A stretch of 64,000 nucleotides of DNA from Siphonodentalium dalli (taxonomy: Eukaryota > Mollusca > Scaphopoda > Gadilida > Siphonodentaliidae). Location of the stretch: positions 146,149,797 through 146,213,796 of the forward strand of contig CP136064.1 in the NCBI GenBank assembly GCA_032622095.1. The letters are read 5' to 3'. How positions within the stretch are numbered: the stretch's first letter is position 1; every line of letters starts with the position of its first letter. Below the pieces are notes generated by a model. The model was given only the letters and a program-made list of their open reading frames with translations. It made no database searches and was not told the DNA's origin. The position numbers were made by a program, and so were the translations under genes. This document shows positions 25,665 to 37,719 of the stretch, one piece after another.

Positions 25665-27233
25665 TTGACGAACTTTTTAGTGATAATTATTGCCATAAAC
25701 TACATACGGAGAGTGGAAAGCAGCGCACAACCATGTGATCGGGTGAGTACGTTCCATTATACAACCCACCCGAAAGGATCAAGACGATTTTTGTCAATCA
25801 TTGACCGATTGCCCGACCAGAGACTACGCAATTTGACACAGATTTTGTCGCATATTTTTATAAACTCTTCTGTGGTGAAGAATCGCTATAGGTTGGAGTC
25901 ACCACTTGGTAATCTAAAACGCGGCAGAAGTCTCATAATCGTTTTCCTGCTATTGCAATCAGGGGATATAGAAGTAAAACCAGGCCCAAGACAACCCAGC
26001 TTTCCATGTGGCAACTGCAAGAAAGCTGTTCCCCCAGCAGAAATACGGAAGAAGAACGCAAAGAAGGTATTGCAATGCAAATCTTGTGAAAAATGGTTTC
26101 ATCACAACTGCACAGAGGGATTGGTGTTTATTAAGGAAACGAAAGATTGGAAATGTAAAGAATGCAATGAAAAACAACATGCAAATGTATTTGAGGACCA
26201 GAATGATCCAACGATCATTGACACTGCGATTAATACTATCCTGAATGAAAGTGACAATGACACAAATGATGACAGGAAACAGCAGAGGAAATCCAATAAT
26301 AGCAAGATCACCTTGTTGAATATAAACTTCCAGAGTGTCAAGAATAAGAAGCATTTACTTGATGTGCTGACAGAAGATGAGCAACCAGATTTTATTGTTG
26401 GAACTGAATCATGGATGGATAGTTCGGATAACAGCAGTACGTACCTATCTACAAATAAGTATAACATTCTAAGAAGAGACAGGGAAAAGGACAATACCAA
26501 GGGTGGTGTGTTCATAGCATGTAGGCAAGGAATACAGATGAGCAGAGCGTATGAGCTGGAAACTGATTGTGAAATAATTTGGGCAAAAGTGAAGCTGAAG
26601 AAAAGCAGAGACCTCTACATTGGCTCTTACTACAGACCACATGAAGATGATGAGTATAGCCTGGATAAGCTAGAGAGTTCCCTTCAGACACTTGGTGACA
26701 AAATCAACCGCCAACGTTTGATTTTAGCTGGAGATTTCAGTCTGCCAGGATGGAATTGGAAAGACAATATATTGGACCCAACAAAATGCCACTACCCAAA
26801 ACTCCACTCAAAATTTAAGGATATAATAGATGATAGTTGCTTACGACAAATAGTTGAAGAGAAGACACGAGGAGAATCTACACTAGACCTGATAGCAACA
26901 AATTACCCACAAGCTGATTGCCATGTCAACATCCTTCCAGGCATTTCAGACCACGATATCACAAAGGTAGAGATAGAAATTCCAATTATGCAGAATATGC
27001 AGAAGCAGAGGGAAATTCCAATTTATGGAAAGGCTGACTGGTCTGAATTCAGCAAACTTATGACGGAGACTAACCATGATATACAAAGCAAGAAGGAATC
27101 ACACTCGGCAAATGAATTATATACAATATTCCAGCAAGCAATCACTGAAGGTGCTAGAAAGTTCATCCCACACAAATTTTGCCCGGAAAAAAGGACAAGC
27201 TTCCATGGATTACACAAAACATCAGGAAAATGA
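25665..27233 (+). pseudogene. LINE II N-terminus: 2A-like motif, PHD finger, APE endonuclease
   Basis: An open stretch of 522 codons (numbering from 25665; the true start may lie elsewhere). Residues 93-108 are hydrophobic followed by G-D-I-E-V-K-P-G-P. Residues 115-167 form a complete C4HC3 PHD finger (C115, C118, C138, C141, H146, C149, C164, C167). The endonuclease runs from about 214 to 440: N-I-N-F-Q-S near 219, G-T-E248-S-W, S-Y-Y-R-P at 321-325, G-D357-F-S359, L-D-L-I and S-D429-H430. The family's GDFN reads GDFS here, which removes a catalytic Asn. The frame then leaves the LINE protein near 27180, where the next segment is in another frame. The PHD may contact RNA or chromatin; that is inference. 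Confidence 0.9.
25926..25988 (+). other. 2A-like ribosome-skipping motif, degenerate
   Basis: Residues 88-108 of the LINE II frame end in G-D-I-E-V-K-P-G-P. The canonical 2A end is D-x-E-x-N-P-G-P, and such sequences are known near the N-terminus of APE-type non-LTR elements in invertebrates. Here the key Asn is Lys (AAA at 25977-25979), so co-translational separation is probably lost in this copy. Confidence 0.7.
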
Positions 27234-29170
27234 TGAGAAAAAGGGACCGGCTACATAAAAGTATGAAGAGGAACACCGGCGGAGTCCATGAGAAAGATAA
27301 TAGCGCCGCTCAGTTCAAAGAATTAAAAAGAAATATCCAGAAGGAAATGAGGCGAGCATACTGGGACTATGTTGATTCTATGGTAACACCGATGAAGGAA
27401 GAAAAGGATACGTTCAAATGTATGAAGAAATTCTGGACTTATGTGAAGCATACGAAGACGGAAAAATCCGGAGTGGAGATGTTTGAAGTTGATGGGGAAA
27501 GGTTTGAAACTCCAAAGCCGATGCACTAAACCGACAATTTGAGTCTGTCTTCAACAAATAGGACGATTACAGTACCTTGAGTGGAGAAGCCACAAAATTA
27601 TTATCTTACTCCTCAATGGAAGACATAGAAATTACGGACCCTGGGATAGAAACACTTTTGAGAGAGTTGAAGATCCAGTTGAAGCGCCTGGACCAGATGA
27701 GATTAGCCCATTTATTTTAAAGACCCTGGCACCCACTATATGCATGATTCTATGAGCAATATTCAGCAAGTTATATGGAACTGGAGAAGTACCATCCATA
27801 TGGAAGAAAGCAAATGTTGTGCCAGTATATAAGAAATGAAAGAAGAATGAGCCAGCTAACTACCGACCAATATCACTGACATGCATAACATGTAAAATAA
27901 TGGAGCATATTATTTGTAGCAACATAATGAAACATGGAAAAGAACAACTGATATTAACTGACAAACAGCATGGATTCAGAGACAAGAGGTCGTGTGAAAC
28001 ACAGCTAATTGAATTCACTGCAGATATTACAAACAATATAAACAATGGACTGCAAACAGATGTAATTTTCCTTGACTTCAGCAAGGCGTTTGATAAGGTC
28101 AGCCACAACCACCTACTATATAAACTAAAGACCTACGGAATTGATGGCAAAACTAACAAATGGATAGGAAGTTTCTTACAAGATAGAAGACAGAATGTTG
28201 TAGTAAATGGAGAGAAGTCATACGAAGGAAGAGTTACATCAGGAGTTCCACAAGGGTCTATGTTGGGACCTAGTCTGTTCCTCTACTACATACATGACCT
28301 CGATAAAGGAATAAAATCAAATGTAAGACTATTTGCCGATGACACTCTGTTATACAAGACTATACATACACCGGAAGATGCAGAGGAACTACAAAAGGAC
28401 ATCAGATCACTAGAAGAGTGGGAGAATAAATGGAAAATGAGCTTCAATCCAGCTAAATGTGAAGCAATGCATATAACCCATTCGCAGAATATTATCGATT
28501 CAGAATACTCACTCCATGGGATACAATTAAAAAAGGCGCAGAAGACAAAATATCTTGGAGTGACTATTACATCAAATATGTCATGGAATCAGCATATAGA
28601 CAATACAGCTGCCAAGGCTAACAGGACGCTGAATTTTTTGAAGAGAAATCTACAGATAAGTTATCATCATCTGAAGGCGACTGCGTACAAGTCTTTAGTA
28701 AGGCCATTAATGGAATATGCACCGACTGTATGGGACCCATATACAGACAAGAATGTAGCTGCATTGGAGAAAGTTCAACGACACGCTGCTGGATATGCTC
28801 TAAACAGATACAGAAGAACATCCAGCGTATCAGACATGATAGATAATCTGAGATGGCACTCTTTACAGTCCAGGAGACACCAGGCTCGATTATTCATGAT
28901 GCACAAAATTCACCATCAACATGCTGCATTAAAAATTGACGAATATGCAAAAAGAACAAGAGAATCCAGGCACACTAATGCGGCTGGCTACCTAATTCCA
29001 CAATCCAATTATGTTACCATAAATTTTCTTTCTTTCCCCGGACCATAAGAGAATGGAATGCTATGCCAACAGAAATAGTCACCATCATTCCAGTCGATGA
29101 GTTCAGGACCAGGATGATGAACCAACTATATCCATGCTGGACGTCCCAGAAAACCCAATCGTCCCAGTAA
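27179..29170 (+). pseudogene. LINE II reverse transcriptase, frameshifted
   Basis: The linker before the RT is read in frame 27179-27529; a one-base shift near 27510 would continue it. Stops lie at 27559-27561 (TAG), 27753-27755 (TGA) and 27837-27839 (TGA). From about 27660 the RT is in one frame: G-P-D-E-I-S-P, N-Y-R-P-I-S-L, the catalytic D-F-S-K-A-F-D-K-V block, V-P-Q-G-S-M-L-G-P and the FADD active site at 28332-28343. The thumb (K-Y-L-G-V) and V-R-P-L-M-E-Y-A-P-T-V-W-D motifs follow. A shift near 29035 is needed to reach the C-terminus (P-R-T-I-R-E-W-N-A-M-P) and its stop at 29168-29170. Catalytic residues survive, but at least three shifts and three stops make it non-functional. Confidence 0.9.
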
Positions 29171-29385
29171 AGAATCCAATCAATTAATCATGACCTCCAA
29201 ATTATAAAAAAAAAAATAAAAAAAAAAATAAAAAAAATATTCAAATCAAATTCAAATCAAATCAATTATTTTATCACAAACCCTAAACATGAAGAGAAAT
29301 TATCGCCAGTCGTTGCCAAAATAAATTAGTCATAATCATCAGCCTGTTGATGGTGGACTGAAATCGGAAGAAGAAGAAGTACCGT

Positions 29386-30722
29386 AAGTCTCGATGAACT
29401 GTATCCAGTATAAACATGTTAAACCTGATAATTAATTAGAGCATGCAGTCCCTGTTGACATGCGGTATCCGCTAGTAATCGTACCACAGTAATATGTGTT
29501 AACTGTGATAACCAAGTTAATTGTTTTATCACAAAAATTCTGAATTCTATCTAGAAATTTTGAAACAATAAAAAAAAATTCTGGTGTGGTTACAATGTCA
29601 ACTTAAAAAAAAATTCATTTAAACATCGCATGAATAATACAACCTAACTGCAAATGTGAGGTGGACCACATTCTGCGGCGGTATAACTGACTGCGGTTGA
29701 TCGCATGAACACGCCTGAATACTGCAGTAATACCCGATGGTCAACCTTTATAAGGCGAGTTGATTAATTAAAGCATAGCTGTAATTTTACATGTATGTTC
29801 TATGGACTTTGTTGGGAAAGAGAATATAGCTGTGCGACAATGGGTGATATTTCCCCACCTCAGCAGGTGTCGATGGGCTGGTGGGCCTGGTTAGTGGCTA
29901 CATATACTTGTTTGGCGTGTTTGAGGCCTGTGGCACATGGGCAGCAGAATCAATTAAAATTTCTCTTATTGTAGTATAGTACATGAATAGTACCGGTAGT
30001 ACAGCACACAAAGAGGTATATAGAACCGGCACATGTACATATATTCTCCCTGTTTTCACACATGTTCTTTTCAATTTAACAACATGAGTCTTTCTTGACA
30101 CATACTAAAGTGAAAGTAGGCTTACATGTATATAATGTGCACACAGTATACTGGTACATGTACTGATATATTACATTGCAATACAGTACGAGGACAATGA
30201 TATAGCAAAATTATGCTCCCTTTTGTACAAGCAGTCCTGACAATGATATACCGGGATTCATGGCGATAGTTCATACATTTGGAATTACCGAATACCCGAG
30301 TTTGTGGTTAGACCGCTTCATGCGATGTTTATGTGAATTTTATATTTAAGTCGGCATTGCATAGTCCTATAAACCACACCAGAGAATTTGTTTATTTTCT
30401 TCTGCAATATCAAATGTCGGTCAGTGACTAACTTCTTATGTTTATGCAATCGATACAATCCGGTTCTGCTTTTGATGTCCGGTTCGATATTTGTGGTGTG
30501 TTCTTGTGCAAAAGTATAATTCTAACTAATGCGCCAAAAATCAGGTTTAGAAATTTATCATTCTTGAGCAAGAGCAACTCGTAAAACTTGTACGGCATGA
30601 CATTCGAAACAGCGTATTTCTGCTATCGAACCAGATGATAATAATGCTGAACCGGACATCGAAATCAGAACCGCATTTATAGATTGCAGCACGTGATGTT
30701 GAATAAACAGTTATAGAGGATA
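29386..30722. other. No gene seen
   Basis: Sequence rich in ACATGTA and ACCGG motifs, with several A runs near 29560-29615. I see no gene and no clear repeat boundary. Confidence 0.4.
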
Positions 30723-30942
30723 TACAGTAATGCTCTAATTAATCGACTCCTTAACTACAGAAGAATTATGGGTAACTTTTCAGGATTTAGTCGTAAATAT
30801 GGCTTGATGCCATTCATCGGAAAGCTCTCGGTGAGAGCTTTCCGATGAATGGCAACAAGCCATATTTCGGACTAAATCTGAAAAGTTACCCATAATTCTG
30901 CTGTAGTTAAGGAGTCGATTAATTAGCTCTAGAATTACTGTA
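30723..30942. mobile_element. 220-bp near-perfect palindrome (foldback MITE)
   Basis: TACAGTAATG at 30723 pairs with CATTACTGTA-like sequence ending at 30942. The arms are nearly complementary right up to a 3-nt centre at about 30831 (AAAGCTCTC / GAGAGCTTT). A small insertion of CTCTAGAA-type sequence disturbs the right arm near 30928. The end motif and the TTATGGGTAA core match the three palindromes at 36.2-36.7 kb. Confidence 0.85.
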
Positions 30943-30978
30943 ACATGGTTTATAATATACAAATGTATACTGTATTAG

Positions 30979-33060
30979 TCCAGGAGATATTGGTCGACCT
31001 CTGCACCCCCCAGGACTTAACTTCACCCCACTAATTTTCTTCCTTAATGTCTCCTCCAATTTTTTTCAATTGTTAACAAGAAAAAAAAGTGGCCGCAGAG
31101 ACTCCAGACAAGATGGCGTCCATCATAGCGGCCATTTTTTTTAAATGCACCAGGTCTCTTTGATCGCCATTATAGTAAAGATTATAGCACATTCGGTCTT
31201 GTTTTCCGCTCGATTCGTTATGCTAATATACAACCCTTACCAATTAGCCAAAAATCCGACCAGAATCCAATATGGCGGCCAAGATGGCCGCCGAAATGTG
31301 AAAATATGCTATTTTTCTGACATGTTACCACCTTTCGTTTGTCTGTGGGAAAATATTCGAATTTTTGCGTCATGTTATACATTTATCACACACAGATGAG
31401 TCATTGGCGCATACATGGGGACCATAATATGCATTCATTGCGGGATATTTTTGTCCGAGATCACGTTTTCCCAAATGCCGGTATCATAGGTCAAAGCCTA
31501 ATCTCCGTTAATAACGCGATGTTATGTTTCGAATCAATGAATGTTATTGCTATTATAACAACACCCATGCATATATATTTGCAGGATATACTCGAGCTAG
31601 GATTCCTCTTATACCTGAGTTGAGGAATATTTACCCAAATCCAAGATGGCGGCCAAAATGGCCACCAGAAATAAAAAATCGCCGAAAATCGATGATTTTA
31701 ACATCAGTGAGCATTATTGTCATGACAACTCCACACCTGCTTACTATTGTAAGTTGGGAACACATAGACGAAGAACTTTCCTTGTATCATATCCAAATAA
31801 AAGTCCCCCAAATCTAAAATGGCGCCCACAATGGCAGACAGATTTTGAAAAATCACCGAAATTCCCTCATATTCACATCATTGGGCATTATTGTCGAGAC
31901 AACTCCATCCATGCGTACAGTTGAGTTGGAAATACTGAGGTGAAGTAATACCTTACATCTCATGCAAGAAATGGTTTTCCAAATCGAAGATGGCGGCCAA
32001 AATGGCGACCGAAATTTGAAAACACGCCTACATTCCTTTACTTTCTTAGGATGGGCGTTATTGTTTCGCGATTTCTACCCACCTTTACATGTTGATATGT
32101 ATGAATTATTCATTAGGGTTTGGCAAGTGATACTCACAGTCAATATGGCGGCCAACTGGCGGGCAGAAATTGAAAAGAAGCCGATATTATCACATACTAA
32201 TTTCAACTTTTTGTCATAATATTGATTTGTATAAACGAAACGGTACATCATATAAGCCATATATTAGTTGCAATGTAAGTCGTAGCCTTTTGGAAGGATG
32301 AACACCCACAATCGCAATGTGGTATTTCAAAATCCATTCTCCACTAAGGGCTCATACTGGCCGTAACCGCATATAGGTGCGCCGAATAGTCATATTATGA
32401 CTTCCAAGAATCAAAACAACAGTACCTGAGCTTATTCTGAATTGCCACATTCAGCATTATCTAGACTCGTTTCCGTCTCTTCGTCAGATTAATCTATCTC
32501 ACTCACAACAACAGTTGACTACTCTTCTTTGTAGGAGTGTGCCACTAATCGGAATGTTTCAAACAATACATATGCCGGTGTCCAGCTCACGTGTTGGTTT
32601 CGAAAGCTTGGAATTCTTAGCGAGCTTCATTCGTGGTATAGCTTATGGTATAATTCAGAAGCTACATATGGGGTATATGCGTCATCTTTTGGGATACACT
32701 ATAAAGGTATTCGGTCGATGCGTATACTAGCTTTCAGAAGGACCTTTCTATCTGCGTATTGTCAGCTTAGGTGACCTAATGGGGATAACAGCGTGTATAC
32801 CTGGTGATTTTCCCAAAAGAGCCACTTCTCAATATATGGTTCACCAATTCACATACTCATCTAATGCACTGACGTACCCGGACAACTTCTGTATATGGCT
32901 TCGAATGTTGAAAGCCCGACATTTGACGGATGCATTTCTGCTAAGGCGTAGAAGACCATAATGCATAATATACCCAAACTCCTTGAACATGATCATAAGA
33001 ACAAGCTTGTTGGCGTCCAGCAATCGTCTCACCGAACAGATCCAATCAGATGATAACAAT
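30979..33060 (+). repeat. Left arm of a large inverted repeat
   Basis: This segment is the reverse complement of 37720-39665. The outer part is nearly identical (30979-31200 against 39450-39665); the inner part is more diverged with indels, and I lose the match near 33060. The arm contains several GGCGGCCAAGATGGCCGCC-type repeats and a tandem of about 170 bp around 31640-31990. Open frames up to 97 codons are by-products of the repeats. No transposase is visible in the arms. Confidence 0.88.
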
Positions 33061-34057
33061 ACACATGGTGCTAGTTTGTGGGTATGTGTCATGATAGTGG
33101 AAATGAAATTGGACCATGACTGCACCGCCCCTTATTTTGTTATGTTTTAGATTCAGACAGGATATCATGTGTGACTTTGCTTTCCTTGTATGCTAAGATT
33201 GTATGTTTCCATCCGTTTGGAAGCCGTTCTTAAACAACTGGACCAGGAGTATGCCATTGGCTACTGCTGTATAAGCCCCATCAAGACTGGGGTGTAGTCT
33301 TAAAGGCGATACCTTTGATAGTTGGTTGATATGTCATACTCACGCTGGGTGGTATGGTTCAAGAAAGTACAAATGCCATCTACAAAAGGGTGAAATGTTC
33401 AACGCGAACAACATCCATAGGAATGTTACGTTGATGAGCTCTTGCATTCAGTTCAACAAACGTTGGTACACCAAGTGATTTCTTGGTAACATCACCAATG
33501 CGACCATTTTCCTGCATGAGACATTAACTACTATATTCTAAGGTTATATATATAAAGCTATATGATCATAAAGGTCGCGTTTCCCAACGGCCACAGCCAT
33601 TGCCATCGAGACTGTAAATTGTTCTTTAAATACATAGGGAAATAAATGCACCACAGTTCCTGACATTTTCTTGAATAATACCGCCCACATACTGACACTA
33701 ACCCCGAGAGAGGATAACAAAACACGCATACATTCATGCTATAAAGACATTATCCTTTAGTCCATCTGACTGTTTTGAGGCAGGCTAGCATATTATTATC
33801 CAGACAAAAGTGTACGTAGTTGAATCAGAAAGGCTTCGGATGTGGAAATACAATCTTACCACACCAAATAAAACCGACACGCATGACATTCGATATCTTA
33901 AACAAGCACCAGGTGTAGGGGTGGTGTATACAGTGGCCCATTTCATTCCCACTATCATGGCGCATGTCCACAAACTAGCACCGCGAGCATTGTTACGCCA
34001 CATGGTGGTGTATCTAGTTTCGGTGATTTTGATATTGTGTGGTGGACTGGACGAATG
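33061..34057. other. Inner spacer, no gene seen
   Basis: Left part of the spacer between the inverted-repeat arms. Frames of up to 97 codons (33810-34103) are unsupported. Confidence 0.4.
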
Positions 34058-34545
34058 TATTCTTGGAGAATTTGTTTTGTACCTTACTCAATCGTACCAA
34101 TAGAATCACGTATATGCTGAAATTGTAAAGTTAACGGCACCGGTGTATAATATGTTTTTGAAAATATGATAAATCGTATCCATAGGGTCAGGACAGGCTG
34201 AAATTGTAAACTTAAAGTCACCGGTGTAATAATATGTTGTTGAAAATATAAATAATCTGATAGCCTGAAAATAATATATCACCCATTGGGAGCCCCCGGT
34301 GTATTCTTGGAGATTTTTATTTGTACCTTACTCAATCGTACCGATAGAATCACGTAGATGCTTAAATTGTAAAGTTAACGTCACCGGTGTATAATATGTT
34401 TTTGAAAATGTGATAAATCGTATCGATAGAGTCAGGACAGGCTGATTGTAAACTTAAAGTCACTTGTTGTTGAAAATATAAATAATTTGATAGACTGAAA
34501 ATAATGTGTAACCCATTGGGAACCCCTGGTGTAGTGAAGTGAATT
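34058..34545. repeat. Two tandem copies of a 244-bp unit
   Basis: TTCTTGGAGA near 34059 recurs at about 34303. Both copies contain ACCTTACTCAATCGTACC, GTCACCGGTGTA-type sequence and GTCAGGACAGGCTGA. Within each unit the CACCGGTGTA segment occurs twice. Confidence 0.85.
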
Positions 34546-34795
34546 GTGGGTATAGTTTCACTGTGATTATCCACCAATCTTTATTTTCTGGAATTATCAC
34601 CAAGATTTCTCCACTCGATTATCTTAAAATGCCCCCGAATTGGTCAAATTCTTTTGATAATTCTATCTAAACACATCTTAGCTACTATTCGGATCTGCTG
34701 TCCCGGTCGAAAAGGGTTTAGTTTGACCAAAATGGCAATTGACAAAAGCCTGTTTACAAAATGCGTCTACTCGATGACCCGTCCAGTCTAAGGTC

Positions 34796-35140
34796 CACGC
34801 TGAAGTGTAAATTTATTATCGAAAACAAATTCAATTTCTTCCATCTAAAACATAATTACGCGCTGAACTCTGTCATTGTAAGAATATATAAGTATTACAC
34901 ACATACACACCAAATTTCAGCTCAAAATTTAGAAAAATGACAGTTTTATAGACATAAATCGATTTTAATGGGAAATCCTGTGTTAAATTTTATCATCGAA
35001 AAAAAATCATTCTTCGATCCAGAAAATAATTACGTGCTGTACCCTGTCATTTTAGGAATATATAAGTATCCCAAGCACACACACCAAGTGTGAGCTAACA
35101 ATTTTGAAAAATAAGAGATTTATCGACATAAATCGATTTG
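34796..35140. repeat. Two diverged tandem copies of about 178 bp
   Basis: Both halves share ATCGAAAA, AATAATTACG, GAATATATAAGTAT, CACACACCAA and GACATAAATCGATTT in order. Confidence 0.75.
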
Positions 35141-35189
35141 TATATGGCAGATGCCAATTGACTTGTTAAATAAATTTTAGGGCCCTGCA

Positions 35190-36010
35190 AATGTTTTCTG
35201 AGCTGTTCCATATTGGGCACTAGAGTCCATATTTGACAGTTATATCTGATAATTGTACGACAGTACAGTCGCGTTACTTTATACGTCAACATTGGTCATT
35301 ATCACCCGACAAATTTATTTCGGCCTATCGTATCAATCCCTATTTTCTCCCGCATAGCCTGACTAAGTGTCAACATTGGTCTTTATCGCTCCACTAATTT
35401 GTATCGTTTCATCGGTATGAATTCCATATCCATTTATCCACATATAACCAACCCAACCTCTAATCCCGGTCCAATTTATTTAATATTTTCATCGCTATAG
35501 TCACGTTACTTAATATTTTATCGCGTGATACTTGTACTTATATGTCTATGGTATTACTATAGTATACCGTATACGTATATCAATTGCTATTCCTTTCTAT
35601 ATAATCCTGGTGCCATCTATAGAGATAGAGATAATTTCATACCCCCCCCCCATTTTATGTCATTGCTGCTTTAGTACAGTCGCGATACATTACATGGCAA
35701 CATAGCTCCACGAATTTATGTCAGTTCATCGGTACGAACCCCTTTTTCTCCGAGTCCATAAAACGTACCATCCCAACATCTTATAGAAGTCCATAAATTA
35801 CTATTCTGGCACTATAAAGCGATGACTAATATTCTGACACCCCCTATTTTATAGCCTTGTTGCAATGTTCAGTAGAGTTGAGATGCATAATATGTCAACA
35901 TTGGTCATTATCGCTCTATAAATTTATATCGGTTCAACCCTTAGTTCCCTGTATCGCCCACCCCTCCCTGAATTTATTTTTTCATTTGTATTATAGTCTC
36001 GTTACGTACA
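35190..36010. repeat. Degenerate repeats around ACAGTCGCG and GTCAACATTGGTC
   Basis: GTCAACATTGGTC(A/T)TTATC occurs near 35288, 35370 and 35898; ACAGTCGCG near 35265 and 35675. Spacing is irregular, so this is an old decayed array. Confidence 0.55.
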
Positions 36011-36245
36011 CATTTTATCTCTTGTAACTTTTGCTTCAATGCGTCGAGTTCCGCTGCAGAGAATACAAAACTCACAACAGTTTGAAATGTAAGCAGGCTT
36101 CAAACTCATCTTATCCAAGAAAAACTCTGGTTACATAAGAAATTTGTGTATAAGGTGTACGCGCATTTGTTGCGTTAAAAACCAAAGGTCCCAAGTCAAG
36201 GGCCAAATCCCCAACACACTGTTGTAAGGTTTAACTCCATCTACA

Positions 36246-36728
36246 TACAGTAATGTCCAAAGTAATTGATCACTTAACCACAGCAAAATTATGGGTATTT
36301 TTTCATGATTTTAAATCCTGAAAAATTACCCATAATTATGCTGTGGTTAAGTGGTCAATTACTTTGGGCATTACTGTAACCAATATAAGGATTTGAGGTT
36401 TAATGATAACTCAATCCTCATACAGTAATGTTCAAAGTAAGTGACCACTTAAGCACAGCAGAATAATGGGTAATTTATCAGGATTTTAAATGCTGAAAAA
36501 ATACCCATAATTCTGCTGTGGTTAAGTGGTCAATTACTTTGGGCATTACTGTAACCAATATAAGGATTTGAGGTTTAATGATAACTCAATCCTCATACAG
36601 TAATGTTCAAAGTAATTGACCACTTAACCAGAGCAGAATTATTGGTAATTTTTCAGGATTTTAAATCCTGAAAAATTACCAATAATTCTGATGTGGTTAA
36701 GTGGTCAATTACTTTGGGCATTACTGTA
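36246..36728. mobile_element. Three tandem 133-bp palindromes (foldback MITE array)
   Basis: Copies lie at 36246-36378, 36421-36553 and 36596-36728, each beginning TACAGTAATG and ending CATTACTGTA, with exactly 175 bp from start to start. Each is a near-perfect inverted repeat with arms of about 60 bp meeting at AATCCTGAAAAA / TTTTTCAGGATT-type sequence. The 42-bp spacers are nearly identical, so the unit amplified is palindrome plus spacer. It is related to the palindrome at 30723-30942. Confidence 0.92.
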
Positions 36729-37139
36729 ACCAATATAAGGATGTGAAGTTTAATGAGAACTCCATCCACATAACTAATAAATATGTGTGAAAATTAAAAC
36801 AAAATAAATTCCATGATGGCGTCCACTATGGACTGCCTAATTCTGCTCCAAAACATGTATATTGAATATATGGATGTTTATTGGGGGAAACCGATTATTT
36901 CAATAATATTTTCATTAACTGGGATCCAAAACCCGACTTACGGGAGCGTGCTTCGCGCGCGACTGCATCTTAAGCATATGTGCATATTTAATAAGCCAAC
37001 AATTGGAATCCCAACAGAGAAGATTGGCGTGGGTCCCTTGTGCGATCTGTCCATCGAAAACTATTTAGACATCTCAAGACACGTAAGACCCACTAACTTA
37101 ATATACAGAATAGATACATCTATTGCCTGAGTGACTAAT
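36729..37139. other. No gene supported
   Basis: A fourth, diverged copy of the spacer follows the last palindrome at 36729-36775. A 105-codon frame at 36813-37130 has no recognisable motif. Confidence 0.4.
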
Positions 37140-37415
37140 ATTTATATTTGTTACAATGGGGTCAAATAGTTGCGAAGCCAGCACCACAATTCTTTCCCTC
37201 CATAGTAAATCTTAAAACAACTTCTAAATAATTATTAATTTACCTTATATTTGGTATGGAGCGTCCTTGGTTTATTGGAGTTCAGATTTGTTAACATCAC
37301 GTCACCAAGTTAATTACTTGCGAAGCCACAGCCATAACTATTTCCTTCCATAGTAATTCTCAAAACAACTTCTTAAGAACAATTGACCAGGTCAGTCGCG
37401 CTATTATTGGAAGAG
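37140..37415. repeat. Diverged tandem duplication of about 170 bp
   Basis: TTGCGAAGCCA near 37171 and 37319 is followed in both by a TTTCC(C/T)TCCATAGTAA segment and CAAAACAACTTCT. Confidence 0.7.
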
Positions 37416-37719
37416 CCACGGTCAATCATTTTTTTTAAACCAAATGTTACATTTAAATTATTGCTTTATTTAACCAAAAAAAAAATTAAATAAGAAAATT
37501 AACTTTTACTACTTGCTAAATTATTTCATTTAAATTTTAGTATTTACAGTATACTAAGTCCAAGTCTTTATAATCTGTTGAGGGACCCCACAGTCGTTTA
37601 CTTGCTTTGTTAGTAATAATTTGAAGGATTACTTGTTTAAACGCAATTATTATCAAAATATTTCTATTTATATGTAATACTATAATCTTGGTGGCGTTAC
37701 CATTTCTGACTATGGTTTT

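Larger units (their letters stand above)
25665..29385 (+). mobile_element. LINE copy II, long but inactivated (CR1/L2-like)
   Basis: Domain order: N-terminal region with a 2A-like motif, PHD finger, APE-type endonuclease, reverse transcriptase and C-terminal region. After the coding part come an A-rich stretch (29200-29235) and a GGAAGAAGAAGAAG end near 29368-29381, in keeping with short-repeat tails of this superfamily. Several frameshifts and stops break it. Its 3' end differs from copies I, III and IV, so it is a different family. I could not identify a target-site duplication. Confidence 0.88.

Noticed and set aside
31646-31924. 92-140-codon frames found in both arms of the inverted repeat (also 38694-39113)
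   Set aside because: They recur because the arms are duplicated; the sequence is a non-coding GGCGGCC-type repeat and the frames are not kept along it.
36813-37130. 105-codon frame
   Set aside because: No recognisable motif and no other evidence; frames of this length are expected by chance in 64 kb.
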